This document shows, piece by piece, positions 7,265-17,239 of a stretch of DNA of 64,000 bases. The translations under genes were made by a program, and so were the position numbers. The stretch lies in assembly GCF_003014615.1 (NCBI RefSeq), contig NZ_PYGI01000021.1, positions 1-64,000 on the forward strand. Direction: 5' to 3'. Positions within the stretch are counted from its first letter, which is position 1. Every line of letters begins with the position of its first letter. The stretch is from Marinobacterium halophilum (GTDB taxonomy: Bacteria > Pseudomonadota > Gammaproteobacteria > Pseudomonadales > Balneatricaceae). A model generated the notes under the pieces. The model worked only from the letters and a program-made list of their open reading frames with translations, ran no database searches and had not been told where the DNA came from.

Positions 7265-8061
7265 GGGGTGTCTCCTGTATCGGGCTTGGTCAGGGTATCG
7301 GGCAGCGTGGTGACATACTCGCGGCCGACATCAATCAGCATCACGTCGCGCAGTACGTTGCGCCCGATCAGCACCGGATAGGTGAGATGACTGCGATCGC
7401 TGAGGGTAAACTCGGCACTCTGGCGGTGATCACCGATCATGAACGGCAGTTCGACCACGGCACGGCGCTCAGGGTCGTCACTGTTGGCCTGAACGATCTT
7501 CGCATTGCGGGAAATCTCACGTTCTAGAGGAATCGCTTCACCGGAGACGGGATGCTTGATGTCGAAACGGACCCAGTTTTCGCCGTCGCGCTCAAAGCGT
7601 TTGATGTTGGTCGCATGCAGTGACGAGGTTGTGGCACCGCTATCGATACGGGCATCGTAGATCAGTCCGGGAACCGCCAGATACAGTTTCTCCACCTCGC
7701 CGACCACAAGCTTACCCTGGTAGCGACCGGGTGCGTCGAGGCGTGCGGTTGTGGCTGTACTCTGCAGTGTGCGTTCAGGGGGGCGGGACAGGCGCTCCAG
7801 TTTGCTGGTCTGGTCATTGAGCGCATCGCGCAGTTCTTTGCGTTGGAAATGCTGGGCGCGACTGAGGCTGTCGAACTGCTGCTGGTTAACGGCGCTCAGG
7901 GTTTCCAGGCGGCTCTGCTGTTGATGCAGCTGTTGACTCAACGTGTCGAGTTGCGCACGTTCCATAAATAAGTAGCGGTCGTGGCTACAGGCACTGGTCA
8001 GGCCCGCCAGCAGTAATATTGTGAATAGGCGAAACAGATTCGGGTAGGGTGTTGTGTTCAT
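7261..8061 (-). CDS. Retropepsin-like aspartic protease lipoprotein (PF05618 family)
   Basis: About 266 residues. The frame is open to an ATG at 8076, but the ATG at 8061 is preferred: GGAG sits about 8 bases before it and it gives a clean signal peptide. The signal ends in LTSAC, a lipobox, so the protein is a lipoprotein. A coiled-coil-like Gln/Leu-rich stretch follows, then the protease domain (about residues 115-255) with the catalytic DSGATTSSLHA motif typical of retropepsins. The family is often named ATP-dependent zinc protease or RimB-like; the DSG motif argues for an aspartic enzyme. First gene of the three-gene operon. Confidence 0.85.
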   Translation of the reverse strand: MNTTPYPNLFRLFTILLLAGLTSACSHDRYLFMERAQLDTLSQQLHQQQSRLETLSAVNQQQFDSLSRAQHFQRKELRDALNDQTSKLERLSRPPERTLQSTATTARLDAPGRYQGKLVVGEVEKLYLAVPGLIYDARIDSGATTSSLHATNIKRFERDGENWVRFDIKHPVSGEAIPLEREISRNAKIVQANSDDPERRAVVELPFMIGDHRQSAEFTLSDRSHLTYPVLIGRNVLRDVMLIDVGREYVTTLPDTLTKPDTGDTP

Positions 8062-8262
8062 TAATAACGTCTCCATAGCGCAGCGCTCAGGATACAGGTT
8101 AGTTCATGGCGTGTGGCCTTGACGGTCGGCGGATTATGCAAAATTTCGGCTGAATAGACGATGAAACAACCGGTAAACACTGTTGTGATCTGGTACAGGT
8201 GGCGTGAAGATACGTAATACTGTGCGACTGCGTGGGAATATTGCAACACAAGGAGAGGCAAA

Positions 8263-9357
8263 GTGAGACAGTGGGTGTTGGGATTGTGTGTTGTGGTTGT
8301 GGCAACGCTGGCCCTTTTGGGGTGGCATTATTGGGCACCGCAGGAAAGCGCGCAGGGCCGCCCGCCACAGGTGCAGAATGTGCATGTGGTGACGCCTCAG
8401 CTGCAACGGGTGGAAGATCGTATCCGCGCCGTGGGCACTTTGAGTGCGCGGGAAGAGATCACTGTTACCAGTGAGGTCAATGGCCGCGTCGTGGCGCTGA
8501 ATTATCGGACCGGCCAGGCGGTGGCGGCCGGTGCATTGCTGGTGCAGCTGGATGATCGCCAGGCACGGGCTGATCTGCAGGTGGTCGAGGCGCGTCTGGA
8601 AGATGCGCGCCGCCAGCTGCGCCGTGCACAGCAGTTGCGCAGCAGTAATAGCGTGTCTCAGTCCCGTGTGGATGAGTTGCGGACAGCGGTGGATGTCGCG
8701 GCGGCCGAGCGCAATGCTGCCGCAGTTCGGGTGAGTAATCATCGTATTGAGGCTCCGTTTGCCGGCGTTGTCGGGCTGAGAGACTTGAGCCCCGGAGCCT
8801 ATGTCGAGAGTGGTGACCCGCTGACGACGCTGGATGCGATCGATCCGATGGAACTGCGTTTTTCGGTACCGGAACGTTATCTTGGCCAGTTACGCGAGGG
8901 CTTGGCGTTGCAGGCCGAGAGTTCAGCGTGGCCTGATCGGGTCTTTAACGGCGTGTTGGCCGAGCTGGATACCCGCATCGACCCGCTCAGCCGCAGCCTG
9001 CGGGTGCGTGCCTTGATCGATAACGATGAGCAGTTGCTGCGTTCGGGACAGTTCATGTCGGTGCAGCTGACCTTGCGAGCCCGTGAAGCACTGGTGATTC
9101 CCGAGCAGGCGGTGCTGCTGCGCGCTGACGAGCAGTATCTGTTTGTCGTGCAGGGCGAACAGGCCGAGCGGCGTACGGTGCAACTGGGCGCGCGCGAGCC
9201 GGGGTTCGTTGAAGTGGCCAGTGGGTTGGCGGCGGAAGACCAGGTCATCGTCACCGCGCAGGACCGTCTGTCCAGCGGTGATCGCATTCAGATATTACCG
9301 GGACTTGAAAATGCCATCCCGCCGAATCGGTTGCAGGCGGAGGAGTCTGCACCATGA
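8263..9357 (+). CDS. RND efflux periplasmic adaptor (membrane fusion protein)
   Basis: A 364-residue adaptor linking an RND pump to an outer-membrane channel. The GTG start at 8263 is set by AGGAG 8-12 bases upstream. Residues 1-20 are a signal or anchor helix. The typical order follows: lipoyl-like half (TVTSEVNGRVVALNYRTGQAVAAGALLVQLDD, about 67-100), alpha-helical hairpin (about 101-155), second lipoyl half (IEAPFAGVVGLRDLSPGAYVESGDPL), then beta-barrel and membrane-proximal domains. Its TGA overlaps the pump's ATG. No outer-membrane channel gene is nearby, so a TolC-like protein encoded elsewhere is presumed. Confidence 0.92.
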   Translation: MRQWVLGLCVVVVATLALLGWHYWAPQESAQGRPPQVQNVHVVTPQLQRVEDRIRAVGTLSAREEITVTSEVNGRVVALNYRTGQAVAAGALLVQLDDRQARADLQVVEARLEDARRQLRRAQQLRSSNSVSQSRVDELRTAVDVAAAERNAAAVRVSNHRIEAPFAGVVGLRDLSPGAYVESGDPLTTLDAIDPMELRFSVPERYLGQLREGLALQAESSAWPDRVFNGVLAELDTRIDPLSRSLRVRALIDNDEQLLRSGQFMSVQLTLRAREALVIPEQAVLLRADEQYLFVVQGEQAERRTVQLGAREPGFVEVASGLAAEDQVIVTAQDRLSSGDRIQILPGLENAIPPNRLQAEESAP

Positions 9358-12300
9358 TGCTCTCTGACCTGTCGATCAAACGGCCAGTACTGGCCACGGT
9401 GATCAGCCTGCTGATTCTGGTCTTTGGTTTGGCCGCGTTGCTCGATCTGCCGATTCGTGAGTACCCGGATATCGACCCGCCAGTCGTGTCGATCGCCACC
9501 GATTACACCGGCGCTGCCGCTGAGGTGGTGGATACCCAGATCACTCAGGTGATTGAAGATGCGATCAGCGGTATCGAGGGCATTCGTTCCATCGAGTCGA
9601 GCACCGAGCAGGGCGAATCGCGTACCACCATCGAATTCAGCACTACTCGAGATGTGGACATCGCCGCCAACGATGTGCGTGATGCAGTGTCGCGTATTGT
9701 TAATCGCCTGCCGGAAGAGGCCGACCCGCCGGTGGTGCGCAAGGCCAACTCCGATGCCCGGCCAATGATGTGGGTAACGTTGCAGTCCAAGGTGTGGGAT
9801 GCGGCGCAGCTCAGTGATTTTGCCGAACGGGTGTTGTCGGACCGGCTATCAGTGGTGGACGGGGTGGCCGATGTTTATATCGGTGGCCAGCGCCGCTATG
9901 CCATGCGGGTCTGGCTTGACCCCGAGCGCCTGGCCGCACGTGATCTTACGGTTGCCGAAGTGGAGCGTGCGCTGCGCACCAATAATATTGAACTGCCCAG
10001 CGGCTCGATCGAGTCGGTCAGCCGTGATTTTACCGTACGGACCGAAGGCCGTCTGAATACCGTGGATGCCTTTCGCCAGCTGGTGATTCGTCGTGATGGC
10101 GATGTTCAGCTGCGCCTTGGGGACGTGGCCGAGGTCAGGTTGGGGGTGGAATCCGATGTCAGCCGGTTGCGGGCCAATGGCAAAACGGCAATAGGGCTGG
10201 GCATTATCCGTCAGTCCAAGGCCAACACCGTTGCGGTGTCTGACCGGGTTCTGGCTGAAATTGAGCAGATCCGTGAGACGCTGCCGGCGGAAGTGGAAAT
10301 CGCGCGCAGTTATGACCAGTCGGTCTTTATTCGTGCCTCGATTGAAGAGGTATTGGTCACCTTGGCCATTGCCGTGGTGTTGGTGATTCTGGTGATCTTC
10401 CTGTTCCTGCGCTCCTGGAGAGCAACGCTGATCCCGGCGGTGACGATTCCGGTCGCCGTAGTCGGTGCTTTTATCGGTTTGGGCTTTTTCGGTTTTTCGA
10501 TCAACGTGCTGACCCTGCTGGCGATTATTCTGGCGATCGGGCTGGTGGTGGATGATGCGATTGTCATGCTGGAAAACATCCAGCGTCGTATCGATGAGGG
10601 TGAAACTCCGCTGGTGGCGGCCTTCCTCGGTGCCCGTCAGGTCGCTTTCGCCATCATCGCAACCACACTGACGCTGGTGGCAGTGTTCGTGCCGATCTCG
10701 TTCATGGGCGGCAACGTGGGCCGGTTGTTTGGCGAATTCGGTTTTACCTTGGCAACGGCCGTGGTGGTGTCCAGCCTGGTGGCACTGACACTGGCACCGA
10801 TGCTGGGGTCCAAGTGGCTGCGTCACAGTCCCGACACCACGGAAGGGCATCGCCTGTGGCTGTGGACCGAGCGGGTATTGAACGGCATGACCCATGGTTA
10901 CCAGCGCGGACTGGAGGTTTCACTGCGTCAGCCGGGACTGGTCTTGGGATTGGGTGTTGCCGGGTTGCTGCTGGCGCTGGCGATCTTTCCGCGTTTGCCG
11001 CAGGAATTGGCACCGACCGAAGACCGTGGCGTGATCATCATGCCAACCAAGGCACCGCGGGGCTCGACTGCTGATTACACCGAACACCATGTGCGCCAGA
11101 TTGAAGACCGGCTGCTGCCCTATGTGGAATCCGGTGTGGCCGAACGGCTGCTCGGCATCGTCGGCTTTCGCGGTGAGGCGGATAACGCGTTCATCATTTT
11201 CGGTTTGAGCCATTGGGATCAGCGGAATGTTAAGCAGCAAACCATCGCCGCGGAGCTGTTCCCCAAACTTGCGGAAGTGCCTGGGGTGCGCTCCATTCCC
11301 GTTAACCCGCCGGGGCTGGGACAGAGCGGTTTCCGCCAGCCGATCTCGTTTGTTATCGGTGGCCCCGACTATGCCAGCGTGCAACGCTGGAGCGAAGCGA
11401 TTCTGCAGCGAGCCAAGGAAAATCCGAACCTGCGCAATCTGGAAACCGACTTCGAGCTGACGCGGCCGGAGTTACGGGTGGATATTGATCGCCAGCGTGC
11501 GGCCGATCTGGATGTGACCGTGGAAGACGTAGGCCTGACCCTGCAGACGGTGTTGGCTTCGCGGCAAGTAACCACGTATCTGGACCGTGGTCGTGAATAT
11601 GATGTCATCGTGCAGGCCGCTGACCGCAGCCGTGCCAGCCCGTCCGATCTGGGGGAGATTTATCTGCGTCCCCGTGCCGGTGGCGATTTGATTCCGCTGC
11701 AAGCACTGGTGGAGGTGAGCGAGGTCGGTGCGAACCCGGACCTGAAGCGGATTGACCGCTTGCCGGCGGTGGTGATCAGTGGCTCGTTGGCACCGGGCTA
11801 TGACCTGGGTTCGGCACTGGAATATCTCAACGGGCTGGCACAGGACTACCTGCCGGCGGAAGCGCGGGTCAGTTATCAGGGGGAGAGTCGCGAGTTTCAG
11901 GACTCATCCAATGCGATCTATCTGACCTTTGCGCTGGCGTTCGTAATCGTGTTTCTGGTGCTGGCGGCGCAGTTCGAAAGCTGGATTCATCCGCTGATCA
12001 TCATGCTGACCGTGCCACTGGCGGTGACCGGCGCACTCGTTGCACTCTGGCTTACCGGTATCAGTCTCAACATCTACAGCCAGATCGGCATCATCATGCT
12101 GCTGGGATTGATGGCCAAGAACGGGATTCTGATCGTGGAGTTTGCCAACCAGTTGCGTGATCAGGGATTGGCGGTGGGGGAGGCGATTCTGCAGGGCGCA
12201 GTACTGCGTTTCCGTCCGGTATTGATGACCACTATCTCGACACTGTTTGGTGCGGTGCCGTTGGTACTGGCAAGTGGTGCCGGTGCGGAAAGCCGGATGT

Positions 12301-12461
12301 CGATCGGTGTGGTTATTATCGGCGGGCTGTTGTTTGCGTCGGTACTGACGCTGTTCATTATTCCGGTACTGTACAACCTGCTGGCGCCGTTCACCAAACC
12401 GAGTGGTGCGATTGAAAAGGCCTTGAATCAGGCGCTTGATTCGAAAGATCAGGGTGCTTGA
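9354..12461 (+). CDS. RND multidrug efflux permease (AcrB/HAE1 family)
   Basis: A 1035-residue inner-membrane proton antiporter that would export hydrophobic or amphiphilic compounds. It has the 12-helix RND layout with two large periplasmic loops. The proton-relay aspartates in helix 4 (GLVVDDAIVMLENI, D400 and D401) and the helix-10 lysine (LMAKNGILIVEFANQ, K922) are intact, so it should be active. It is translationally coupled to the adaptor gene (overlapping ATGATG). Sequence style is nearer to MexK/VexF-like marine HAE1 pumps than to AcrB itself, but substrates are unknown. A minus-strand riboswitch-like RNA lies about 60 bases after its stop. Confidence 0.95.
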   Translation: MMLSDLSIKRPVLATVISLLILVFGLAALLDLPIREYPDIDPPVVSIATDYTGAAAEVVDTQITQVIEDAISGIEGIRSIESSTEQGESRTTIEFSTTRDVDIAANDVRDAVSRIVNRLPEEADPPVVRKANSDARPMMWVTLQSKVWDAAQLSDFAERVLSDRLSVVDGVADVYIGGQRRYAMRVWLDPERLAARDLTVAEVERALRTNNIELPSGSIESVSRDFTVRTEGRLNTVDAFRQLVIRRDGDVQLRLGDVAEVRLGVESDVSRLRANGKTAIGLGIIRQSKANTVAVSDRVLAEIEQIRETLPAEVEIARSYDQSVFIRASIEEVLVTLAIAVVLVILVIFLFLRSWRATLIPAVTIPVAVVGAFIGLGFFGFSINVLTLLAIILAIGLVVDDAIVMLENIQRRIDEGETPLVAAFLGARQVAFAIIATTLTLVAVFVPISFMGGNVGRLFGEFGFTLATAVVVSSLVALTLAPMLGSKWLRHSPDTTEGHRLWLWTERVLNGMTHGYQRGLEVSLRQPGLVLGLGVAGLLLALAIFPRLPQELAPTEDRGVIIMPTKAPRGSTADYTEHHVRQIEDRLLPYVESGVAERLLGIVGFRGEADNAFIIFGLSHWDQRNVKQQTIAAELFPKLAEVPGVRSIPVNPPGLGQSGFRQPISFVIGGPDYASVQRWSEAILQRAKENPNLRNLETDFELTRPELRVDIDRQRAADLDVTVEDVGLTLQTVLASRQVTTYLDRGREYDVIVQAADRSRASPSDLGEIYLRPRAGGDLIPLQALVEVSEVGANPDLKRIDRLPAVVISGSLAPGYDLGSALEYLNGLAQDYLPAEARVSYQGESREFQDSSNAIYLTFALAFVIVFLVLAAQFESWIHPLIIMLTVPLAVTGALVALWLTGISLNIYSQIGIIMLLGLMAKNGILIVEFANQLRDQGLAVGEAILQGAVLRFRPVLMTTISTLFGAVPLVLASGAGAESRMSIGVVIIGGLLFASVLTLFIIPVLYNLLAPFTKPSGAIEKALNQALDSKDQGA

Positions 12462-12521
12462 GCGGGGTTAATGCCGGAGGGTGTGGCAGTCAGCTCTATG
12501 GGCTGTCATGCCCGAAGGCGA

Positions 12522-12610
12522 ACCTCTCTTTCGGTAACCCGGCAGCCTTTTCCGTAGGCCCTGAGCTTTGCGCCGACCGGAAATGGGTCGTTGCCTTTTC
12601 GAGAGAGATT
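12522..12610 (-). ncRNA. Cyclic di-GMP-I (GEMM-I) riboswitch-like aptamer, no gene behind it
   Basis: Read on the minus strand from 12610 to 12522. A CUCUCU arm pairs with AGAGAG at the other end (P1). Inside come AAAGGCAA, a small hairpin CGACC/GGUCG, then GCGCAAAGC, then GGGCCUA, then CUGCCGGGUUACCGAA. The blocks GGCAA, CGCAAAGC and GCCGGGUUACCGA, in this order and spacing, match the GEMM-I consensus. Deviations: one A fewer on each side of the first hairpin, and no GAAA tetraloop there. The RNA points towards the end of the RND permease gene, which is on the other strand. No ORF, and no clear hairpin with a U-run, follows it. Confidence 0.7.
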
Positions 12611-12812
12611 CTTCGCTGGAAAGCGGTTATAGCGGCTTGACGCCGAAAACCTTTAAACATCTTAGCAATGATGCGTGTGACATGCCAAATTATCCTTTGC
12701 GCCAGATCAATAAAACAATAACTGTGTCGTTCTTATAAGACACCTTTCCTCTGCTTGAACGCGAAGGCTGTCGCGCTCCCTGTGACAACAGGCTATGGAA
12801 CGGCCAATTCTG

Positions 12813-12851
12813 AAGATTATTTCTTTGATGATAGATTAAAGAAATAATCTT
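12813..12851. repeat. Perfect 14-base inverted repeat upstream of the porin gene
   Basis: The arms AAGATTATTTCTTT (12813-12826) and AAAGAAATAATCTT (12838-12851) are exactly complementary around an 11-base loop. The AT-rich stem has no flanking T-run, so a regulator operator or an mRNA structure is as likely as a terminator. It lies 135 bases before the porin start codon. Another imperfect palindrome (GTGTC...GACAC) lies at 12724-12743. Confidence 0.6.
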
Positions 12852-12985
12852 GCGCAATTTGCCGATTTTTCATGTTAAACAAAAGCACCTTTCGTAACGC
12901 TCACGGTAGACTTTTCTGCACTCTCGCTTTCACTGCAGCCTGAATATCTGCGGTGGATATAACAATAAAAAGTATTGAGGTGCGC

Positions 12986-14266
12986 ATGAAGCACAATTCC
13001 CTACCCCCTGAACACGGGCGATTCGCCATATCTGCTGTAGTGTCGGCCCTTGTCCGTCACCCGTACCTGACCAAGCCTCCACTGATAATGGCAGCACTCG
13101 GCATGATGTCGGCAGTACCCGCGATGGCGGCAGATGACGACATGCAGGTGAATCTCGATTTCCGCACCTTCTACATGAACCGCGATTTTGATCAAAATAT
13201 TCCGGACACGATCGCTGCGGGCCAGGCATTTCGTGTTGAACTCCTCTCGCCGTACTGGCATGACATGATCGGCGTTGATGTGTCGGCGGTGCATGTGGCC
13301 AAGCTGGAAGGCGACAAGACCGAAAATTCTTCCGATGTACTGACCCCCGAGGGTGAAGGCTACACCACTTTGGAGCAGGCTTATCTGAAGCTGCGTCCTG
13401 TTGATAACGTCAATGTGAAAGTGGGCCGCATGATTCTGATGACCCCGCTGTTGAACGATTTGACCTCGCGTCTATCCGCGCCGAGCACCCAGGCTATCTA
13501 TGGCTCTGCCACGCTCGGCAACGGCGAGGTCTATGCGCTCTATTCTGATCGTGCGTCGATGAACAACAGCGAGAAATTCGAGCAATACCGCAGTGCCAGC
13601 GGGGAAACCTATGACATCAAATCGCTGGGTACGACCTATAAATTCGACAACGGTCTGAGCACTCACCTGCAGTACGCCGTGGCAGATGATTACCAGAAGC
13701 AGCTGTACCTGAACCTGAGTTACCCGACCCGTCTGGGTGATCATGACCTGCTGCTGGACCTGACCCACATGCGGGGTGAGGCTGATGGTTCCCTGTTTGC
13801 AGATGAAAACTATGACAGCAACCTGACCGGGCTGACCGGTCGCCTGTCCAAGGGCAGCTGGGCCTACACCCTGGCTTACCAGACCATCGGCGGCCGTGAC
13901 GATTATCGCCAGCAGTGGGGCGGTGGCGATAATACCCAGTTCTTTACCTGGGGGGCCGTGCAACTGCTGGACTTCAATGCCCGTGATGAGCAGTCTTTAC
14001 AACTGCGCGTCGATTATGATGTGCCGGCTCTGCCAGGTCTGCATCTGATGGCACGGCACACCGAATCCTGGGATATCGACTACACCGGCGGTGATGATGG
14101 CCAGCGCCGTGAAACCAACATCGATGCCAAATACACGCTGCAGGACGGGGCTGCAAAGGGGCTGAGCCTGCGCTTGCGTGTGGCGCAGGCCGACGGTGAT
14201 GAGGCGGTGGTCCCGCGTATCAACGATATCCGCCTGATTGCCGAATATCGTACCAACCTGCTGTAA
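12986..14266 (+). CDS. OprD-family outer-membrane porin
   Basis: A 426-residue protein. GAGG five bases before the ATG at 12986 decides the start; an in-frame GTG at 12953 has no such site. An unusually long N-terminal leader ends in AVPAMAA-DD, a signal peptidase site near residue 48. The mature part has alternating polar/hydrophobic strands with the OprD pattern DFRTFYMNRDF...AGQAFRVELLSPYW, and VGRMILMTPLLN with SAPSTQAIYG in the middle. It should form a beta-barrel for uptake of small substrates such as amino or organic acids. It stands alone, followed by a terminator at 14365. The specific substrate is not evident. Confidence 0.8.
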   Translation: MKHNSLPPEHGRFAISAVVSALVRHPYLTKPPLIMAALGMMSAVPAMAADDDMQVNLDFRTFYMNRDFDQNIPDTIAAGQAFRVELLSPYWHDMIGVDVSAVHVAKLEGDKTENSSDVLTPEGEGYTTLEQAYLKLRPVDNVNVKVGRMILMTPLLNDLTSRLSAPSTQAIYGSATLGNGEVYALYSDRASMNNSEKFEQYRSASGETYDIKSLGTTYKFDNGLSTHLQYAVADDYQKQLYLNLSYPTRLGDHDLLLDLTHMRGEADGSLFADENYDSNLTGLTGRLSKGSWAYTLAYQTIGGRDDYRQQWGGGDNTQFFTWGAVQLLDFNARDEQSLQLRVDYDVPALPGLHLMARHTESWDIDYTGGDDGQRRETNIDAKYTLQDGAAKGLSLRLRVAQADGDEAVVPRINDIRLIAEYRTNLL

Positions 14267-14603
14267 CCCTTCTTAAAAGCGGCGCTGATCCAGCACGAGC
14301 AAGCTGGATGGGGGCTGCCTTCTCTCTGCCAGTATGTGAATTCCGTTACTTGTAAGTGGCTTTTGTGGGGGCTCCGGCCTCCACTTTTTTGCCGCGATAC
14401 ATATTGCAAAGGGCGCGACCCGACACACGTCAGTCATGCACGTCACCGGCGTGTTATCTGCCCAGCCTAATTTGCTATGATGCGTACAAGTGTTTCGTTT
14501 GGCCGCTCACGTTGCCAGTATACCGGCTCACGCACACTACCCCATAAAACCGCCATGGTATTGACCTTCCTGAGGTCTATTTCTGCCATATGAAGGAGCA
14601 CTC
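14267..14603. other. Intergenic region between porin and histidine kinase
   Basis: 337 bases with no supported gene. It holds a terminator hairpin at 14365-14390 and presumably the promoter of the kinase/phosphodiesterase unit; no confident -35/-10 pair was found. An AAGGAG site about 7 bases before ATG 14604 sets that gene's start. Confidence 0.5.
14365..14390 (+). terminator. Probable terminator after the porin gene
   Basis: A hairpin with arms GTGGGGGC and GGCCTCCAC (one mismatch) is followed directly by six T residues. It lies about 100 bases after the porin stop. Confidence 0.65.
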
Positions 14604-17228
14604 ATGGCAGTCAATGATCGACCGACTAATGATGATCAGCGTGTTGCGCATTTGCATGCGCTCAACATACTTGATACTCCCCGCGAAGACGCCTTTGATA
14701 ATATGACCCGGCTCGTTGCCGAGTTGTTCGGTGTGCCGATTGCTTTGGTGTCACTGGTTGATCGGGAGCGTCAGTGGTTCAAGTCTGCGCAGGGCCTGTG
14801 TTCGGTTCAAACTGCCCGCGATATCTCTTTCTGCAGCCATGTTGTTTTCAATGCAGCGCCACTGGTTGTGAGCGATGCGACTCAAGACCCTCGCTTTGCT
14901 GCCAATCCACTGGTAGCCGGTGAGCCCTATATCCGCTTTTATGCCGGTGTTCCTATCCTCTCTGACGGTTTTATTCTGGGTACACTCTGTCTGATTGATA
15001 CCCGAGCACGTGACCTGTCGGCGGCTGAGCTGGAACGCCTGCAGCTGCTGGCACTTCAGGTGGAACAGCTGATTCTGCTCCATCGGCAAGCGCATCGGCT
15101 CGGTGTCGAAATTGACCAAACATCAACGGTCAATGCGCAGTATGAGGCGATCATTCAGGGCGCTGCAGCAGGGGTAGTGCGTATTAATGGCCGTGGTCGC
15201 ATGCTGGAGGTCAACCGGTTTGTATGCGATATGCTGGGTTACGACGAGCAGGAATTGCTGGGTCAGAACGTAAAAATGCTGATGCCCATGGCATATGCGG
15301 TGGCTCATGATGGCTATCTGGGTGCCTATCAGCGATCCGGGGAAGCAAAGGTCATCGGCAAGGGCAGAGAGGTTGAAGCTCAGCACGGTGATGGGCATTC
15401 AATCCCGGTGCACCTTGCGGTCAGTGAGGTGCATCTTGGTGCGAAGAGTGATGATCATGACAGCCGACAGTTCATCGGCATTATTTCAGACTTGCGGGAC
15501 GTTCATGCTGCACGCGAGCGGGAGCAAAAAGAACGAGCACTGCTTGAAGTGCTGCACCACGGGCTGACGGATTATCGGGCGCTGGTATCCGGCAACACCC
15601 TGTGGCGTTTTCTCAAGGAGGCTCTGAAGGAACTCACTCACAGTGAATATGCGCTGATCGGTGAGGTGGTTCAGCAGAATGACACGCCAGCTTTAAAGGT
15701 ACATGCGATTACGGATCTGTCATGGAGTGACAAGTCGCGGCATTTAATGGAACAGCTTGTCAGTGGCAATATGATGCTGAGCAGCCCTTCGACCATGCTG
15801 GGACGGGTGTTTGCAGGTGGTGAAATCGTCTTGAGCAACGACATGCAGAATGACCCGCGAGGCGGACACTTACCGCCGGGTCATCCGGCTTTGACGCGCT
15901 ACCTTGGCGTGCCGATTGTCGATCGTGGCCGGCTCATCGGTATGTATGCCATTGCCAATGCGCCTCAGGATTATGATGAGTCGCTCGTGGAGTGGCTCAA
16001 GCCATTTACATCGACTTGTGCGCTGTTAATCAACCTGTATCGCCAGTTGAATGAACAAGATCGTTTTACAGAAGAGCTGCGTATTGCAAAGGAGCAGGCT
16101 GAGACCGCAAGTCAGGCCAAAACCGATTTTCTGTCGTCCATGAGTCATGAATTACGTACGCCATTGAACTCGATTCTTGGCTTTGCTCAGCTTCTGGAGA
16201 ACAGTCGTACCCCTTTGCCCGAACGTCAAAAACGGCAGGCAGGGCAGATCATTCGCAGTGGGCGGCACCTGCTTGAATTGATCAATGAAGTGTTGGATCT
16301 GGCGCGTATCGAGTCTGGCAATATGCAGGTTTCCATGGAACCGGTCAACGCGCAGGACGTGATTCAGGACGCCATTGAAATCATTCAGCCCTTGGCTGCA
16401 GAGCAGGGGTTGAAATTGCATTTCCCCGCGCCCGAACGCTGTGGGGTTCATGTCCTGGGCGATTATACGCGTACCAAGCAGGTGTTAATTAATCTGCTGA
16501 GCAATGCGGTCAAGTACAACCGTGAAAGCGGTACGGTAACACTGCAGTGTGAAGTGATTGGAGACCTGTACCGTATTACCGTGTCCGATACCGGTCGGGG
16601 TATTCCGGAGTCTCGCCTGGCGGAATTGTTTCAGCCCTTTAATCGGCTGGGAGCAGAATCGGGCAGTATCGAGGGTACAGGGGTTGGCTTAGTGTTGACT
16701 CGCCAGCTTATCGGCTTGATGCAGGGTGAAATGGGGGTTGTCAGCCGTGAGGGTGAAGGCAGTGATTTCTGGTTTGAATTACCGTTGTATAACGGCCAAT
16801 TTGACCAGCCAACCGAAACTGAAGCGGTCAAAATTCAGGCTGACCTGCCACCACCAGCCGTAAGTCACCGTATTTTGTACATTGAAGATAATCCGGCCAA
16901 CCAGCGTTTGATAAAGGAATTGTTTGATGATCAGGCGGATATTGAATTGATCTGTGCTCATGATGCAGAGCAGGGTATCGAGTTGGTGTTCTCTGAATCT
17001 CCGGATCTGATTTTGATGGACATCGATCTGCCAGGGATGAGTGGCTTTGATGCGCAGAAAATTCTTCGCCGCAATCCGCTGACCTCTAAACTACCTGTGC
17101 TTGCCATATCGGCTTCCGCTTCGTCGCATAACATTCGCCGTGCCCGTGATGCGGGTTTCATCGATTATCTTACTAAACCCGTTGATCTGCTGGCACTGAT
17201 GCAGCACGTTAAACAGATCCTGTCGTAA
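14604..17228 (+). CDS. Hybrid sensor histidine kinase (GAF-PAS-GAF-HisKA-HATPase-REC)
   Basis: An 874-residue cytoplasmic sensor with no membrane segment. Domains in order: GAF (about 20-160), PAS (about 175-300, with [29 protein letters not shown]), second GAF (about 320-480), HisKA with the phospho-accepting His515 in [12 protein letters not shown], HATPase (N, G1 DTGRGIPES and G2 GTGVGLVL boxes), and a C-terminal receiver with phospho-accepting Asp806 ([12 protein letters not shown]). All key residues are present. The next gene, a REC-EAL protein, starts 11 bases after the stop with its own ribosome site, so the two are co-transcribed. The phosphorelay probably feeds that protein's receiver. 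The signal sensed by the GAF domains is unknown. Confidence 0.92.
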   Translation: MAVNDRPTNDDQRVAHLHALNILDTPREDAFDNMTRLVAELFGVPIALVSLVDRERQWFKSAQGLCSVQTARDISFCSHVVFNAAPLVVSDATQDPRFAANPLVAGEPYIRFYAGVPILSDGFILGTLCLIDTRARDLSAAELERLQLLALQVEQLILLHRQAHRLGVEIDQTSTVNAQYEAIIQGAAAGVVRINGRGRMLEVNRFVCDMLGYDEQELLGQNVKMLMPMAYAVAHDGYLGAYQRSGEAKVIGKGREVEAQHGDGHSIPVHLAVSEVHLGAKSDDHDSRQFIGIISDLRDVHAAREREQKERALLEVLHHGLTDYRALVSGNTLWRFLKEALKELTHSEYALIGEVVQQNDTPALKVHAITDLSWSDKSRHLMEQLVSGNMMLSSPSTMLGRVFAGGEIVLSNDMQNDPRGGHLPPGHPALTRYLGVPIVDRGRLIGMYAIANAPQDYDESLVEWLKPFTSTCALLINLYRQLNEQDRFTEELRIAKEQAETASQAKTDFLSSMSHELRTPLNSILGFAQLLENSRTPLPERQKRQAGQIIRSGRHLLELINEVLDLARIESGNMQVSMEPVNAQDVIQDAIEIIQPLAAEQGLKLHFPAPERCGVHVLGDYTRTKQVLINLLSNAVKYNRESGTVTLQCEVIGDLYRITVSDTGRGIPESRLAELFQPFNRLGAESGSIEGTGVGLVLTRQLIGLMQGEMGVVSREGEGSDFWFELPLYNGQFDQPTETEAVKIQADLPPPAVSHRILYIEDNPANQRLIKELFDDQADIELICAHDAEQGIELVFSESPDLILMDIDLPGMSGFDAQKILRRNPLTSKLPVLAISASASSHNIRRARDAGFIDYLTKPVDLLALMQHVKQILS

Positions 17229-17239
17229 GGAGCTCCACC

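Noticed and set aside
9849-10895. Minus-strand open frame of 348 codons opposite the RND permease
   Set aside because: Antisense shadow of a GC-rich membrane-protein gene; His/Gln-rich low-complexity translation and no start signal.
12458-12640. 60-codon plus-strand ORF after the RND gene
   Set aside because: It overlaps the structured riboswitch-like RNA on the other strand and its translation has no family features.
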